NCBI GenBank assembly: GCA_036251205.1
Contig: CP133958.1
Coordinates: forward strand, 2,779,210-2,843,209
DNA: 64,000 nt
From: Orbaceae bacterium BiB
GTDB lineage: Bacteria; Pseudomonadota; Gammaproteobacteria; Enterobacterales; Orbaceae
Direction of reading: 5' to 3'
The stretch's first letter is position 1, and each line of letters opens with the position of its first letter. A model generated the notes under the pieces. The model did no database searches, had not been told where the DNA came from, and was given only the letters and a program-made list of their open reading frames with translations. Both the position numbers and the translations under genes were made by a program. Below, in pieces: positions 15,506 to 23,682 of this stretch.

Positions 15506-16467
15506 GTAGACTATTTGATGTGGTCTCTCAAATGAGCGGCCAGCGTAATAATATTAGTATCCCAAGACCTTATGTCGCTTTTTGTAAGGGAGACTATAAT
15601 CTTGCTGCAGTTCTCGCACAATTAGTTTTTTTGTCAGGGAAAGGGATGCGTGAAGATGGTTGGTTCTGGAAGAAAAACGACGAGCTTGGTGATGAACTAG
15701 GGCTTACCGTTGATCAGGTTCGCTATTCAATCAAAAAATTAAAATTACTACTTGGCGCAAGTATTGAAACTTGTAAGAAAAAAGCATACGGAACGCCAAC
15801 GACTCATTATAGATTTAACGAAGATGAACTAGTTAAATTATTGTTTCCTGTAAGTGATGAAAGTGATCAATCTCGATTCGGTAAAATTCCCGAATCAGAG
15901 GGGGAACCGTTACCCCACTCATTCGGTAAAATTCCCGATTCGATTCGGGAAAATTCCCGAAACCATGGATTCGGTAAAATTCCCGAATCTATAACAGATC
16001 CTATTACTAACATACATATACTAATTTCTATGTCTCGGAATTTTTCAAATTCCAAAGACGAAGAGAAGTTAAATAAATTTTTATCAAAATATCCAGATGC
16101 TTTTATCTATTCTCCACTTGGTAAAAAATGGGGTACCGAAGAGGATCTCAAGGCTGCCGATTATATTTATAAAAAAATTCTTGATGTTAATCCTACAGCT
16201 CAGGTCCCCAATTGGTTTGATTGGGCTAACGATATTCGATTATTAAGAACTCAGGTGCTTGGTGATAGATTTGATAATCCGCATAAAGAGATTTGTAGAC
16301 GATTCAAAATAGCAAACCTTGATGGGTTTTGGAAAGATAACATTCAATGCCCAGCAAAACTGCGTAAGCACTGGGATAGATTTTTTAATGTTTTACCACA
16401 ACCAAATAATAACTCAGTTAATTGGGATAGTACGGGATATCTAAACGGAGGTAATCAACATGCTTAA
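15502..16467 (+). CDS. O: Phage replication initiator, lambda O-like
   Basis: A 321-residue protein. The N-terminal winged-helix part (about 20-115: RPYVAFCKGDYNLAAVLAQL and LGLTVDQVRYSIKKLK) resembles phage replication-protein O domains. The middle contains repeated FGKIPES/FGKIPDS segments (about 125-165) because the DNA there carries iterons. The C-terminal part probably contacts P. It begins at ATG 15502 within the previous stop codon. It should bind the internal origin and recruit P and host DnaB. The gene order O-P is as in lambda. Confidence 0.82.
   Translation: MSRLFDVVSQMSGQRNNISIPRPYVAFCKGDYNLAAVLAQLVFLSGKGMREDGWFWKKNDELGDELGLTVDQVRYSIKKLKLLLGASIETCKKKAYGTPTTHYRFNEDELVKLLFPVSDESDQSRFGKIPESEGEPLPHSFGKIPDSIRENSRNHGFGKIPESITDPITNIHILISMSRNFSNSKDEEKLNKFLSKYPDAFIYSPLGKKWGTEEDLKAADYIYKKILDVNPTAQVPNWFDWANDIRLLRTQVLGDRFDNPHKEICRRFKIANLDGFWKDNIQCPAKLRKHWDRFFNVLPQPNNNSVNWDSTGYLNGGNQHA
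15875..15989 (+). other. Phage replication origin: iterons inside gene O
   Basis: Four copies of a roughly 20-bp near-palindrome (GATTCGGTAAAATTCCCGAA type) lie at 15875-15896, 15921-15941, 15942-15961 and 15968-15989. The third is a more perfect palindrome (TTCGGGAAAATTCCCGAA). In lambda the origin is also a set of four iterons inside O. Confidence 0.8.
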
Positions 16468-17167
16468 GCCATTAAATGAAGTTTATAGCACAGTACAAGC
16501 TGGATTACCTCAAGTTCAGCAAAGAGCAAGAGGGGCGGGTAAAAATTACGAATATTACGAAAAGGAATTTAATGAAATTTTTAAGTCCTTAAAGGGAATA
16601 TTTCCGTCTATGTCCAACATTATCAGAACTCAGCAAGAATACGACACCTTACGCAGGGAGTGGATCTCGGCATTTGTAGAAAACGGTTTAAACCTAAGTC
16701 AAGTTGAAGCTGGTCTTGTCATGGCCCGTAAGCAAAATTCTGATTTTTTACCCTCAGTAGGAAAATTCATATCCTGGTGCAAAGAGGGTAGTTATTCTTT
16801 GCTAGGCTTACCTACTGTCATTGAAGTTATGAAGCAATTTAGAAAATACAATTCAAATAGACTTGATTATCCAAGCGCGGAATTGTTTCCGTGGTCTCAA
16901 CCTATCATGTACTGGATTGTAACAGATTTAAGAAAAAATATGCTGCAGTATAACCAGTCTGATCTTGAAGTTGAAAAACGAGCCGAATACCTACTTAATC
17001 AATGGGTAAAAAAATTGAGTAGAGGTGAAAAGGTACCTGAAATTAGGGTGCAAATCGAAAATAAAGTATCAACGCCATACATATCATCATTTCAATGTGA
17101 TCACCCATTAATAAAACAAATGAGAGAAAGGATTGAAGCGGCAAAGAGGAGAACGACAAATGTCTAA
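16460..17167 (+). CDS. P: Phage replication protein, lambda P-like
   Basis: A 235-residue protein with the lambda P/loader layout: an N-terminal helical part, the IRTQQEYDTLRREWISAFVENGLN segment (about 54-77), and FLPSVGKFISWCKEGS (about 95-110), matching the conserved family centre. P proteins bring host DnaB helicase to the O-bound origin. It overlaps the end of O by 8 bp and the next methylase gene starts before its stop. Confidence 0.8.
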   Translation: MLKPLNEVYSTVQAGLPQVQQRARGAGKNYEYYEKEFNEIFKSLKGIFPSMSNIIRTQQEYDTLRREWISAFVENGLNLSQVEAGLVMARKQNSDFLPSVGKFISWCKEGSYSLLGLPTVIEVMKQFRKYNSNRLDYPSAELFPWSQPIMYWIVTDLRKNMLQYNQSDLEVEKRAEYLLNQWVKKLSRGEKVPEIRVQIENKVSTPYISSFQCDHPLIKQMRERIEAAKRRTTNV

Positions 17168-17906
17168 ATCAGATTATAAACATTCAACCAGTAAAACGAA
17201 TTCTGATATCAAGGACCTATGGCAGACTCCGGTTGAGGTTTACGAATTCTTAAATGCTCGGTTTAGTTTTGTTTGTGATGTTGCAGCAAGTGATCACAAT
17301 CATTTGCATCTTAATTATTTGACTGAGTCGTATAATTCATTGATTAATGGATGGAGCCACTTAAAAGGTGGTTATGTATTTTGTAATCCACCTTATTCTA
17401 AAATTTTACCTTGGGTTAAAAAGGCAAAAGAAGCAAGTGATCAAGGCGTTGGTACCGTGATGCTTTTGCCTGTAGATACATCTGTTGAATGGTTTAAAAC
17501 ATTAAAAAATACAGCATCAGAAATTTGCTTCATCACCGGTGGGCGTATTTCATTTGTTAGATCTGATACAAAGAAAAAAGTTAATGGTAATAATAAAGGT
17601 TCTTTATATGCTGTATTTAATCCTCGTTCATTTGGTGAGTGTAAAGTTTCATGTGTTGATCGGGATGAAATATTCAGCACTTATGAAAAAATAAAGGACT
17701 CAATCCCTGATAAGACATTAAATGCAGTCTGGCCAAAAGAAGTTAATTCAATCTTTAATTTAATTGAGAGCGCTAAATCATTACCCGCAGTACTTCAATT
17801 AAAAGTTAAACAAAGCATTAACAAAATGATTATCGACCGTTTTCCTCATGATCAGATGGTGATAGCCACTCAAAATCTAGTGGATAGAATGGAGGCTAAA
17901 GCATGA
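17160..17906 (+). CDS. Phage DNA N6-adenine methyltransferase
   Basis: A 248-residue member of the phage N-6-adenine-methyltransferase family (Dam, PF05869-like). The family start DLWQTPVEVYEFLNARF (about 18-35), FVCDVAASDHN and the catalytic motif VFCNPPYSKILPW are visible. ATG 17160 (MSKSDYK) overlaps the end of P and is preferred to the in-frame start at 17133. The C-terminal extension (from about residue 180) is helical. It probably protects newly replicated phage DNA from restriction. It is unrelated in sequence to the methylases at 9593 and 23693. Confidence 0.88.
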   Translation: MSKSDYKHSTSKTNSDIKDLWQTPVEVYEFLNARFSFVCDVAASDHNHLHLNYLTESYNSLINGWSHLKGGYVFCNPPYSKILPWVKKAKEASDQGVGTVMLLPVDTSVEWFKTLKNTASEICFITGGRISFVRSDTKKKVNGNNKGSLYAVFNPRSFGECKVSCVDRDEIFSTYEKIKDSIPDKTLNAVWPKEVNSIFNLIESAKSLPAVLQLKVKQSINKMIIDRFPHDQMVIATQNLVDRMEAKA

Positions 17907-18010
17907 TTCTAATCTGTATTAGTTATATACTAATAGAATTTTTTATTTACTCAGCTTTGATTATCTATATAATTTTAAGCTCATTTATGAAAGCTAGAGT
18001 TTTTTTATGA
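17903..18010 (+). CDS. 35-residue membrane peptide
   Basis: ATG 17903 overlaps the methylase stop and its TGA overlaps the ATG of the PAAR gene at 18007 (ATGA at both junctions). The product is almost wholly hydrophobic (ICISYILIEFFIYSALIIYI), one membrane helix. The double coupling suggests it is really translated. It may be an accessory of the PAAR gene or only a translational bridge. Confidence 0.45.
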   Translation: MILICISYILIEFFIYSALIIYIILSSFMKARVFL

Positions 18011-19188
18011 CAAAAAGAATTGCTTTACAGGGTGATCCAACAACCACTGGAGGTTCCATTATTTCTGCAAGTGGTAGAATGTTAGGTTCGAATAAACCTG
18101 TAGCTAGAATGGGAGATATAGCAACTTGTCCAAGATGTAATAAAGGTTCAGGGAAAATAATTGAAGGCTGCCAACAAATGATTGTGGATAGTATTCCAGT
18201 TGTCCTTGACGGTTATATTGTGGCCTGCGGTTGCCCCATTGGACTAAATAGAGTTATAGCTGCAAATAGTACCATTTTTTGTGATGACGGTTCTAATAGC
18301 TCGCCAAGTTTTGGTATTTTACCATCTGCTTATAATAACGTTTTACCCGATTTTTCAAAATTAAATTCACATGAGAAAAATGATCTACGAACACGAATTC
18401 GTTTTGAAAAGAATCAGTTTATTACTACTACGACTCAAATGAGCAACAACTTATTTTACTTCCCTCAAACTAAACAAGAATTCAAAAGTGATGTTTCTAA
18501 TTTTGCAAATAATATTGCTGACAAAGTAGAAAATGGAAATTTATCTTACGAAGATGGTTCTGCTGCTCTAATTGAACAAAAAAAAGAACTTTTTGATGAA
18601 AGTGTTGAATGGATGCAAAGAGGTATTTCAGTTTTAGCTGGTACATCACAAATTGTATCAGGTGCTAATTCTTGTAAAAACTGGGCTACTTGTTTATTTT
18701 ATAGTTTACCGAGTGTGGCTCATGGAATGAATAATATTTACGAAGGGATCACTAATGACATTGGTCCTGTAAAGAAAGGTTATCGAGGAATTGCTGAGTT
18801 TTTAGGGTATGAAGCTATATATGGAGATATCGCTTATAATACTGTCGATTTAGGATTATCAGCTTATTCAATGTTTGGCCTTACATCAAAACTTAATCAG
18901 TTTGGTAATAAGAATCTTTCTTTGTGGTACCATAATCAACAAGATATGGTAAGGGCTTATCAACTTATGAGTAAAACAGCCTTAGGATTAGAGGTTATCG
19001 CTGATAGTTTTACGATCGGAGCATTAACTAAACAATTATATAATGCGTTTATTTTTGATAAGAAAACTGAAGAGGCTGTGTTATTTTTAAAAAATCCTAG
19101 CCAGATAAGAAATGCTAACGATATGATAAGTTGCCCTATTGTTGTCATTAATGAGAATAAATTTGCTTATTGTGAAAGTGTTAAATAA
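18007..19188 (+). CDS. PAAR-domain protein with DUF4225-like C-terminus, probable toxin
   Basis: A 393-residue protein. Residues 1-95 form a PAAR domain (GDPTTTGGSII, ARMGDIATCPRC, DGYIVACGCPIG), the sharp tip that caps type VI secretion spikes. The rest resembles the DUF4225 region found after PAAR (GISVLAGTSQIVSGANSCKNW, VAHGMNNIYEGIT, and DIAYNTVDLGLSAYSMF), with hydrophobic helices about 205-260. Such PAAR-plus-extension proteins are commonly type VI effectors. It is coupled to the methylase operon through a 35-residue peptide. Finding it between replication and late regulatory genes marks it as cargo; toxicity is inferred. Confidence 0.75.
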   Translation: MTKRIALQGDPTTTGGSIISASGRMLGSNKPVARMGDIATCPRCNKGSGKIIEGCQQMIVDSIPVVLDGYIVACGCPIGLNRVIAANSTIFCDDGSNSSPSFGILPSAYNNVLPDFSKLNSHEKNDLRTRIRFEKNQFITTTTQMSNNLFYFPQTKQEFKSDVSNFANNIADKVENGNLSYEDGSAALIEQKKELFDESVEWMQRGISVLAGTSQIVSGANSCKNWATCLFYSLPSVAHGMNNIYEGITNDIGPVKKGYRGIAEFLGYEAIYGDIAYNTVDLGLSAYSMFGLTSKLNQFGNKNLSLWYHNQQDMVRAYQLMSKTALGLEVIADSFTIGALTKQLYNAFIFDKKTEEAVLFLKNPSQIRNANDMISCPIVVINENKFAYCESVK

Positions 19189-19534
19189 AGTAATAAAATA
19201 AACAATAGATAAAAAAAAGTATTGTTGCTTTAGGAATAGTGTAAAGTTTAATTGATGTGAGTCGATTGGGTTTTGCGTTTTCAATTAGTTCATTTTTGAA
19301 CTGAATTAATTGTCTAACTTGTATTATTGAACGAATCAACCAATAGCCGCACCCTAAAATCATTAATACAGATAAAGTAAACCCAAAGGTGTCTATATTC
19401 TCTGATTTTTTTGATACAATTAATATAATAAGAGCGATGATAGACAAGGATGCTAACGTCATAGAGATATAATAATTTAACTGTTCGTGAACAAGTTTAA
19501 AATCATTTCTAATTCTATTTATATTATTTTTCAT
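19181..19534 (-). CDS. Small membrane protein convergent with the PAAR gene
   Basis: A 117-residue protein with about three membrane segments (MTLASLSIIALIILIVS, FTLSVLMILGCGYWLI and TILFFIYCLFYYFI). It reads leftwards and overlaps the end of the PAAR gene by 8 bp. Effector genes usually have an adjacent immunity gene, and a membrane immunity protein would fit an effector with hydrophobic helices. The opposite strand is atypical. There is no strong Shine-Dalgarno. Confidence 0.5.
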   Translation of the reverse strand: MKNNINRIRNDFKLVHEQLNYYISMTLASLSIIALIILIVSKKSENIDTFGFTLSVLMILGCGYWLIRSIIQVRQLIQFKNELIENAKPNRLTSIKLYTIPKATILFFIYCLFYYFI

Positions 19535-19673
19535 TTTTTTATTTAAGATGGGTTTCCTTAAATTATACTAACAGAATAACTACTTTTTTTAAATGTTAAA
19601 ATTTATCAATAGGGAAAACAAAACTTGTCACGGTTTACATAACTAGAATAGTTGTATATATTAACAGATGTCA

Positions 19674-19743
19674 GAGTGCAGACTGACATAATGCGAAAAG
19701 GTACTTAACCCGTGCAGAGGTTAAGTTTTAAAAAAGTGGAGTA
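19674..19743 (+). promoter_or_regulatory. Conserved phage leader before the Rha/KilAC gene
   Basis: GAGTGCAGAC (19674-19683), then a hairpin ACTTAACC/GGTTAAGT (19703-19726), then GTGGAGTA (19736-19743) before ATG 19756. The 10-mer and the ribosome-binding motif recur before other phage genes; the hairpin is specific to this copy. The rest of 19535-19755 shows nothing else I can support. Confidence 0.55.
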
Positions 19744-19755
19744 TAGGAGCGTATT

Positions 19756-20514
19756 ATGCAAAGCCAATCTATGGTGGCGAGTAGTGCCACATCTATAATA
19801 CCGTTAGGTAATCAGTTAACCATGTCTAGTCGTGAAATAGCGGATTTGACAGATAAATTACATGCACATGTTATTAGAGATATAAATAGCATGCTTGAAG
19901 ACCTTTTAAAAGATGATCCAAATTTGGATGATGAATTAAATCAATCTGTTACATATGAGTATGATTCTCGTAATTATATTAGTAATATTCAATTGACCAA
20001 AAAATATGTTGAATGTTTATTAACAGGCTACAGTATTCCGTTAAGAATGCGTGTTATTGAGAGATTACATCAATTAGAACAACAGAAACACATAATTATA
20101 CCTAATTTTTCAGATCCAGCAGAAGCTGCAATTGCTTGGGCTGAACAATATAAAAAGTCTCAACAGCTTGAAATAAAGCAAAAAGAAGATGCACCAAAAG
20201 TCGCTTATGCTGATAAGGCTCACTATGATAAAGATGGCAAATTAATATCAAGCTTTGCAAAAAATATTGGTATAGGCCCAAATAAATTATTTGCTTACCT
20301 AAGAGACAAAGGAATACTTATTTCAAGCGGTCGTCGTTATAACACTCCATATCAACAGTATACAGAACGTGGTTATTTTAATGTTATTGAAAAGCAATTT
20401 GAAGCAAAGGGAGAAGTTAGATCATATTACACAACTTTAGTAACAGGGAAGGGGAGAATATGGCTAACTAAAATTCTAATGCAAGACAACAAAATAACTA
20501 ACCAAGGAGAATAA
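19756..20514 (+). CDS. Rha/KilAC-type phage regulatory protein
   Basis: A 252-residue protein joining a Rha-like N-terminal domain (about 20-110: LTMSSREIADLTDKLHAHVIRDI, YISNIQLTKKYVECLLTGYS) to a C-terminal KilAC/ANT DNA-binding domain (about 160-248: SFAKNIGIGPNKLFAYLRDKGI, YTERGYFNVIE). Relatives act as antirepressors or late regulators. It is preceded by the conserved phage leader and followed immediately by the next gene (ATG within the stop region). The specific target is unknown. Confidence 0.82.
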   Translation: MQSQSMVASSATSIIPLGNQLTMSSREIADLTDKLHAHVIRDINSMLEDLLKDDPNLDDELNQSVTYEYDSRNYISNIQLTKKYVECLLTGYSIPLRMRVIERLHQLEQQKHIIIPNFSDPAEAAIAWAEQYKKSQQLEIKQKEDAPKVAYADKAHYDKDGKLISSFAKNIGIGPNKLFAYLRDKGILISSGRRYNTPYQQYTERGYFNVIEKQFEAKGEVRSYYTTLVTGKGRIWLTKILMQDNKITNQGE

Positions 20515-21026
20515 TGATGAAAGCAAATGACTATATGTATAACCCAACAGAATCGGTAAAAACAGTTTTAAATATTACTGAAAAAGTCATAAAGAGATTA
20601 AATTTAAACTCGTTCCAGCAAATAGCTATATATGACATTATTCAAAAAGAACTAGAACTACCAGAACTAATTAATTTTTTAAGTTATGTAGAAGATAAAA
20701 ATAATAACCAATTAATAAATAGTACCGCTCGTTCATTAGATTATTTAATTGATTTTTATGCAGCTCCTGTTAGCAAAGATGAACTCATTCAGCATATGGT
20801 TAATTTAGGTTTTTTAAATGAGAAAAAAAGTAAGAATGGCTCTAGAAAAATATTTATTATTCCCAAAAAATCATCTTGGTTTGGGATTAATGTGGAACTA
20901 TATGACGGATGTAATGAAACAGTACCATATTTTTGGGACGGAAAATTTTCTATTATCCTGAAAGCGATAGCAGAGAATATGAAGTTAAAATCAGATGCGT
21001 TTAATGGTTGTGTTTCTGTTTCCTAA
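20514..21026 (+). CDS. Phage hypothetical protein
   Basis: A 170-residue protein I do not recognise. It is helical and charged, with FQQIAIYDIIQKELELPELINFL and a YFWDGKFSIILKAIAENMKL C-terminal segment. The ATG overlaps the stop of the KilAC gene (TAATG) with AAGGAGA upstream, and its stop overlaps the ATG of the DUF968 gene, so the three are translated together. It contains no cysteine cluster, membrane helix or nuclease motif that I can see. Confidence 0.65.
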   Translation: MMKANDYMYNPTESVKTVLNITEKVIKRLNLNSFQQIAIYDIIQKELELPELINFLSYVEDKNNNQLINSTARSLDYLIDFYAAPVSKDELIQHMVNLGFLNEKKSKNGSRKIFIIPKKSSWFGINVELYDGCNETVPYFWDGKFSIILKAIAENMKLKSDAFNGCVSVS

Positions 21027-22048
21027 TGAAAGCATTACTTACGCCACACTATCAGCCTGAACTTGGGCTGATAATTCTTAAACCTGGTACCGAACTATTA
21101 AAAAAGATAGGTACCAGTTCTCGTATTGTTATTGAACCAAGCAATGAATCACATAATGGGCTTAAGTCTGGAGCTTTAGATGATGAACCACAATTACTAA
21201 ACAATAAACCTATTGAGCCATTTCTATTCAATGACAAAATAATCGATATTATAAAAAATAAAGGATTTAATTTTGAGTGGTGGCTAGAACGTCGATATAA
21301 GTGTCAATTAGAGGATGGTGATTATTGCTACCATGAATCAGTTAATGAAAAGGTGGAAAATAGTGCTATTCGTGTTTGTTATCATCACAATAAAGACTTA
21401 GTTATAGATGATAAAGTAAAAGATATTGCAAAACGTAATTTAAAAACGTTCTTACTTGAAAGTATCTCACTTGATTTAAAACTTGGTACCAATCATAAAT
21501 TATCACTCCAAGAATTGGGTTGGTGGGCTATGATTAATCGACAGCATGAATTGATTCCAGAAAGTATGGCCAGATTATTATATGGTCGTGTAGCCGAACA
21601 GCATCAACATGTTTATAAAGAGTCAGAGATAATTGCTAGTGATGACCGTTCATCAATTCTATTGAATAGACAAGCTAATGATGCAATACAACACCTGCAG
21701 GAAGTATCAAAGCCGATCAAGAAACTAGTAATTGATACTGAATCACCCGAATCATTTATGTTACGGCCAAAATTAAAGCGCTGGGAGTGTGAAAAATACA
21801 CTCAATGGGTAAAAACTCAACCATGCGTTTGTTGTGGTAAGCAAGCAGATGATCCGCATCACATTATTGGTTATGGGCAGGGTAAAATGGGAGGTAAACC
21901 GCATGATATCTTTACCATCCCACTTTGTCGTATTCATCATAATGAACTACATCAAAATGTCGAAGAATGGGAAAATAATTATGGTACCCAAATTGAACTA
22001 CTAATCCAATTTCTAGATCGCGTTTTTGGAATGAAGGTTATAGCCTAA
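21026..22048 (+). CDS. DUF968 protein with HNH-like zinc centre
   Basis: A 340-residue protein of the phage DUF968 family. The start MKALLTPHYQPELGLIILKPG at 21026 matches the family N-terminus, so the ORF start at 21008 is discarded. The C-terminal part has a nuclease-like zinc centre: WVKTQPCVCCGKQADDPHHIIG (about 265-287), then PLCRIHHNELHQ. This suggests an HNH-type structure-specific endonuclease acting in recombination, in the place of Ref- or NinG-like genes in the nin region. The activity is inferred from the motif. Confidence 0.75.
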   Translation: MKALLTPHYQPELGLIILKPGTELLKKIGTSSRIVIEPSNESHNGLKSGALDDEPQLLNNKPIEPFLFNDKIIDIIKNKGFNFEWWLERRYKCQLEDGDYCYHESVNEKVENSAIRVCYHHNKDLVIDDKVKDIAKRNLKTFLLESISLDLKLGTNHKLSLQELGWWAMINRQHELIPESMARLLYGRVAEQHQHVYKESEIIASDDRSSILLNRQANDAIQHLQEVSKPIKKLVIDTESPESFMLRPKLKRWECEKYTQWVKTQPCVCCGKQADDPHHIIGYGQGKMGGKPHDIFTIPLCRIHHNELHQNVEEWENNYGTQIELLIQFLDRVFGMKVIA

Positions 22049-22088
22049 TTATTGCCATCTAGACGTGTAGATGGTAATATGTCTAAAC

Positions 22089-22118
22089 GTGGAGTAGAAC
22101 AATAAACAGAGTGCAGAC
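22089..22118 (+). promoter_or_regulatory. Conserved phage leader before the HNH-DUF1133 gene
   Basis: GTGGAGTA (22089-22096) and GAGTGCAGAC (22109-22118) lie in the 120-bp gap before ATG 22169. A frame through this site reads NKQSADCVLLL, again with the SAD residues. Confidence 0.5.
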
Positions 22119-22168
22119 TGTGTGTTGTTATTATCCTTTCTAAAATTAGGAATGGAGTATGTCGCTAT

Positions 22169-23314
22169 ATGTCAAAAATCTATAGAAAATCACTCATGTC
22201 TTTTGAGTACCCAACTCAAGATATGTCACCAACAGCTATTCAGCATAAAAGAATCAAAGAAGTAATTAAATACAATCCAGACTCAGGTGTTTTTACAAGT
22301 CGTTATAATTCTAATTATTATGTCAAAGGCTCTTTTGATAATAAAGGTTATTTGATTATTCGCGTTAATGGGAGAAGATATTTAGCTCATCGATTAGCTT
22401 GGTTTTATATGACTGGGAAATGGTCTCGTAAACAAATAGATCATATTAATGGTAACTCTGCTGATAACCGATTTTCAAACTTAAGAGAAGCTTTGCCATT
22501 TCAAAATTCACATAATTTGAGATTAAGTAAAGTTAATACTTCTGGAGCTAGATGCGTACATTTCGCAAAGTCTGATCAAAAATGGGTTGCATCAGTTCAA
22601 AGATATGGACAATCTTTTTATTTGGGAAGATTTACTGACAAGGTAAAAGCAATAAAAGCCGTAAATCAATTTTTGAAAAAAATAGACGGTGATTTCTTTT
22701 CTGAATCAATAAATAAAAGAGCTTTTCCACATGATAGGATAAAAACATTATCTCAATTAAAAAGAAAGCTTGAATTAGGGAAGTCGGAACCGTTAAATAA
22801 ATATCAAAAAATATTTATGGAAACCATGTTATGTGGTTGGGGGGCGTGGGCTTATACTGAACTAAAAAAAAACTATGGGCAAAGTGTTAGTCCTTTAGCT
22901 AGATTAATGATGTCCGCCGATGGGTACGGCTCCATAAGACATGGTGTTATTGAGATTTTTGAACATTTACATGCTAAGGGATATGAGGGTGAGGAACTCA
23001 TCACGAAAGCAACTGATATCATTGCTTCATTAAGGCATAAACCCTACTCAGAATGTACAGATGAAGAAGCTAGCTTTATTGATAGAATGTTAATAAAGAC
23101 ATTTGGTAAAAATAATCCATTGATCAATATCGCGACTTATTATTATGTTTATGGATATAGCATCGGAGCAATATCACAATATTTATTGAAAATAACTAGT
23201 TATAATTTTTCAGCAAAACAATCCCGAGATCGAATTGATTGGTGCTTATCTTTTATTAAAGAAAAACTTTACGCATCAATACAATATGAATTAAATCAAA
23301 GCATTAAAAAATAA
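22169..23314 (+). CDS. HNH endonuclease fused to a DUF1133 (Q-like) antitermination domain
   Basis: A 381-residue protein with two unrelated halves. Residues about 27-170 form an HNH_3 homing-type nuclease (HRLAWFYMTGKW, QIDHINGNSADNRFSNLREA) with an AP2-like DNA-binding segment (YGQSFYLGRFTDKVKAIKAV). Residues about 205-375 match the DUF1133 family of late regulators (WGAWAYTELK, LARLMMSADG, CTDEEASFIDRMLI, SRDRIDWCLSFIKEKL). DUF1133 genes normally sit just before the late promoter, as here, and are thought to act like lambda Q. No start signal separates the halves, so it is read as a genuine in-frame fusion. Confidence 0.75.
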   Translation: MSKIYRKSLMSFEYPTQDMSPTAIQHKRIKEVIKYNPDSGVFTSRYNSNYYVKGSFDNKGYLIIRVNGRRYLAHRLAWFYMTGKWSRKQIDHINGNSADNRFSNLREALPFQNSHNLRLSKVNTSGARCVHFAKSDQKWVASVQRYGQSFYLGRFTDKVKAIKAVNQFLKKIDGDFFSESINKRAFPHDRIKTLSQLKRKLELGKSEPLNKYQKIFMETMLCGWGAWAYTELKKNYGQSVSPLARLMMSADGYGSIRHGVIEIFEHLHAKGYEGEELITKATDIIASLRHKPYSECTDEEASFIDRMLIKTFGKNNPLINIATYYYVYGYSIGAISQYLLKITSYNFSAKQSRDRIDWCLSFIKEKLYASIQYELNQSIKK

Positions 23315-23326
23315 AATAAATAAAAC

Positions 23327-23355
23327 TTGAAAAAAAAGTTATTGAGAGTTATATT
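23327..23355 (+). promoter_or_regulatory. Late promoter PR'
   Basis: TTGAAA (23327-23332), 17 bp, TATATT (23350-23355), just after the Q-like gene. Two terminators follow within 210 bp and then the late genes, the arrangement by which a Q protein controls late transcription through antitermination. Confidence 0.65.
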
Positions 23356-23390
23356 TGTGATATATTCCACAGGAATTTTATTATTAACTA

Positions 23391-23418
23391 ACCCTGACCT
23401 AATAAGTCGGGGTTTTTT
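23391..23418 (+). terminator. Late-leader terminator 1
   Basis: Stem ACCCTGAC / GTCGGGGT (one G-U pair) followed by a T-run, about 40 bp downstream of the predicted PR' start. Confidence 0.8.
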
Positions 23419-23532
23419 ATTATCTAATTTTGGCGAGTAGATATATATTTTTTTCCACGTGTAAATGTATATCGCTGCACCTCGCCAATCCTTTTATATG
23501 ATGTTTCATTTTATCCATTATTGGGTAATTTC

Positions 23533-23561
23533 AGCCTTAGTTGGTAACTAGGGCTTTTTTT
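23533..23561 (+). terminator. Late-leader terminator 2
   Basis: Stem AGCCTTAGTT / AACTAGGGCT with a 3-base loop and a T-run. With terminator 1 it should stop transcripts from PR' unless antitermination is active. Confidence 0.8.
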
Positions 23562-23582
23562 ATTTCAGAAGTGAATGGGAGA

Positions 23583-23608
23583 CTGCTGCATGCTCGAACA
23601 TGCAGCAG
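23583..23608. repeat. Perfect 10-bp hairpin in the late leader
   Basis: CTGCTGCATG and CATGCAGCAG surround the loop CTCGAA. No T-run follows, so it is not a terminator. It could be an RNA processing or stability element at the start of the late mRNA. No protein-coding frame covers it. Confidence 0.5.
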
Positions 23609-23682
23609 ACATTGACACCCATAATTGCGGTCATAGGTATCAACCAAGTCCCAGCTGATCAGCGGGGTTATTCTAACAGGTA

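Noticed and set aside
15875-15989. Short repeats as a CRISPR array
   Set aside because: The repeats are palindromic, irregularly spaced and lie inside the replication gene. No CRISPR array or cas gene is seen anywhere in the window.
23583-23608. Hairpin in the late leader as a terminator
   Set aside because: No T-run follows the stem.
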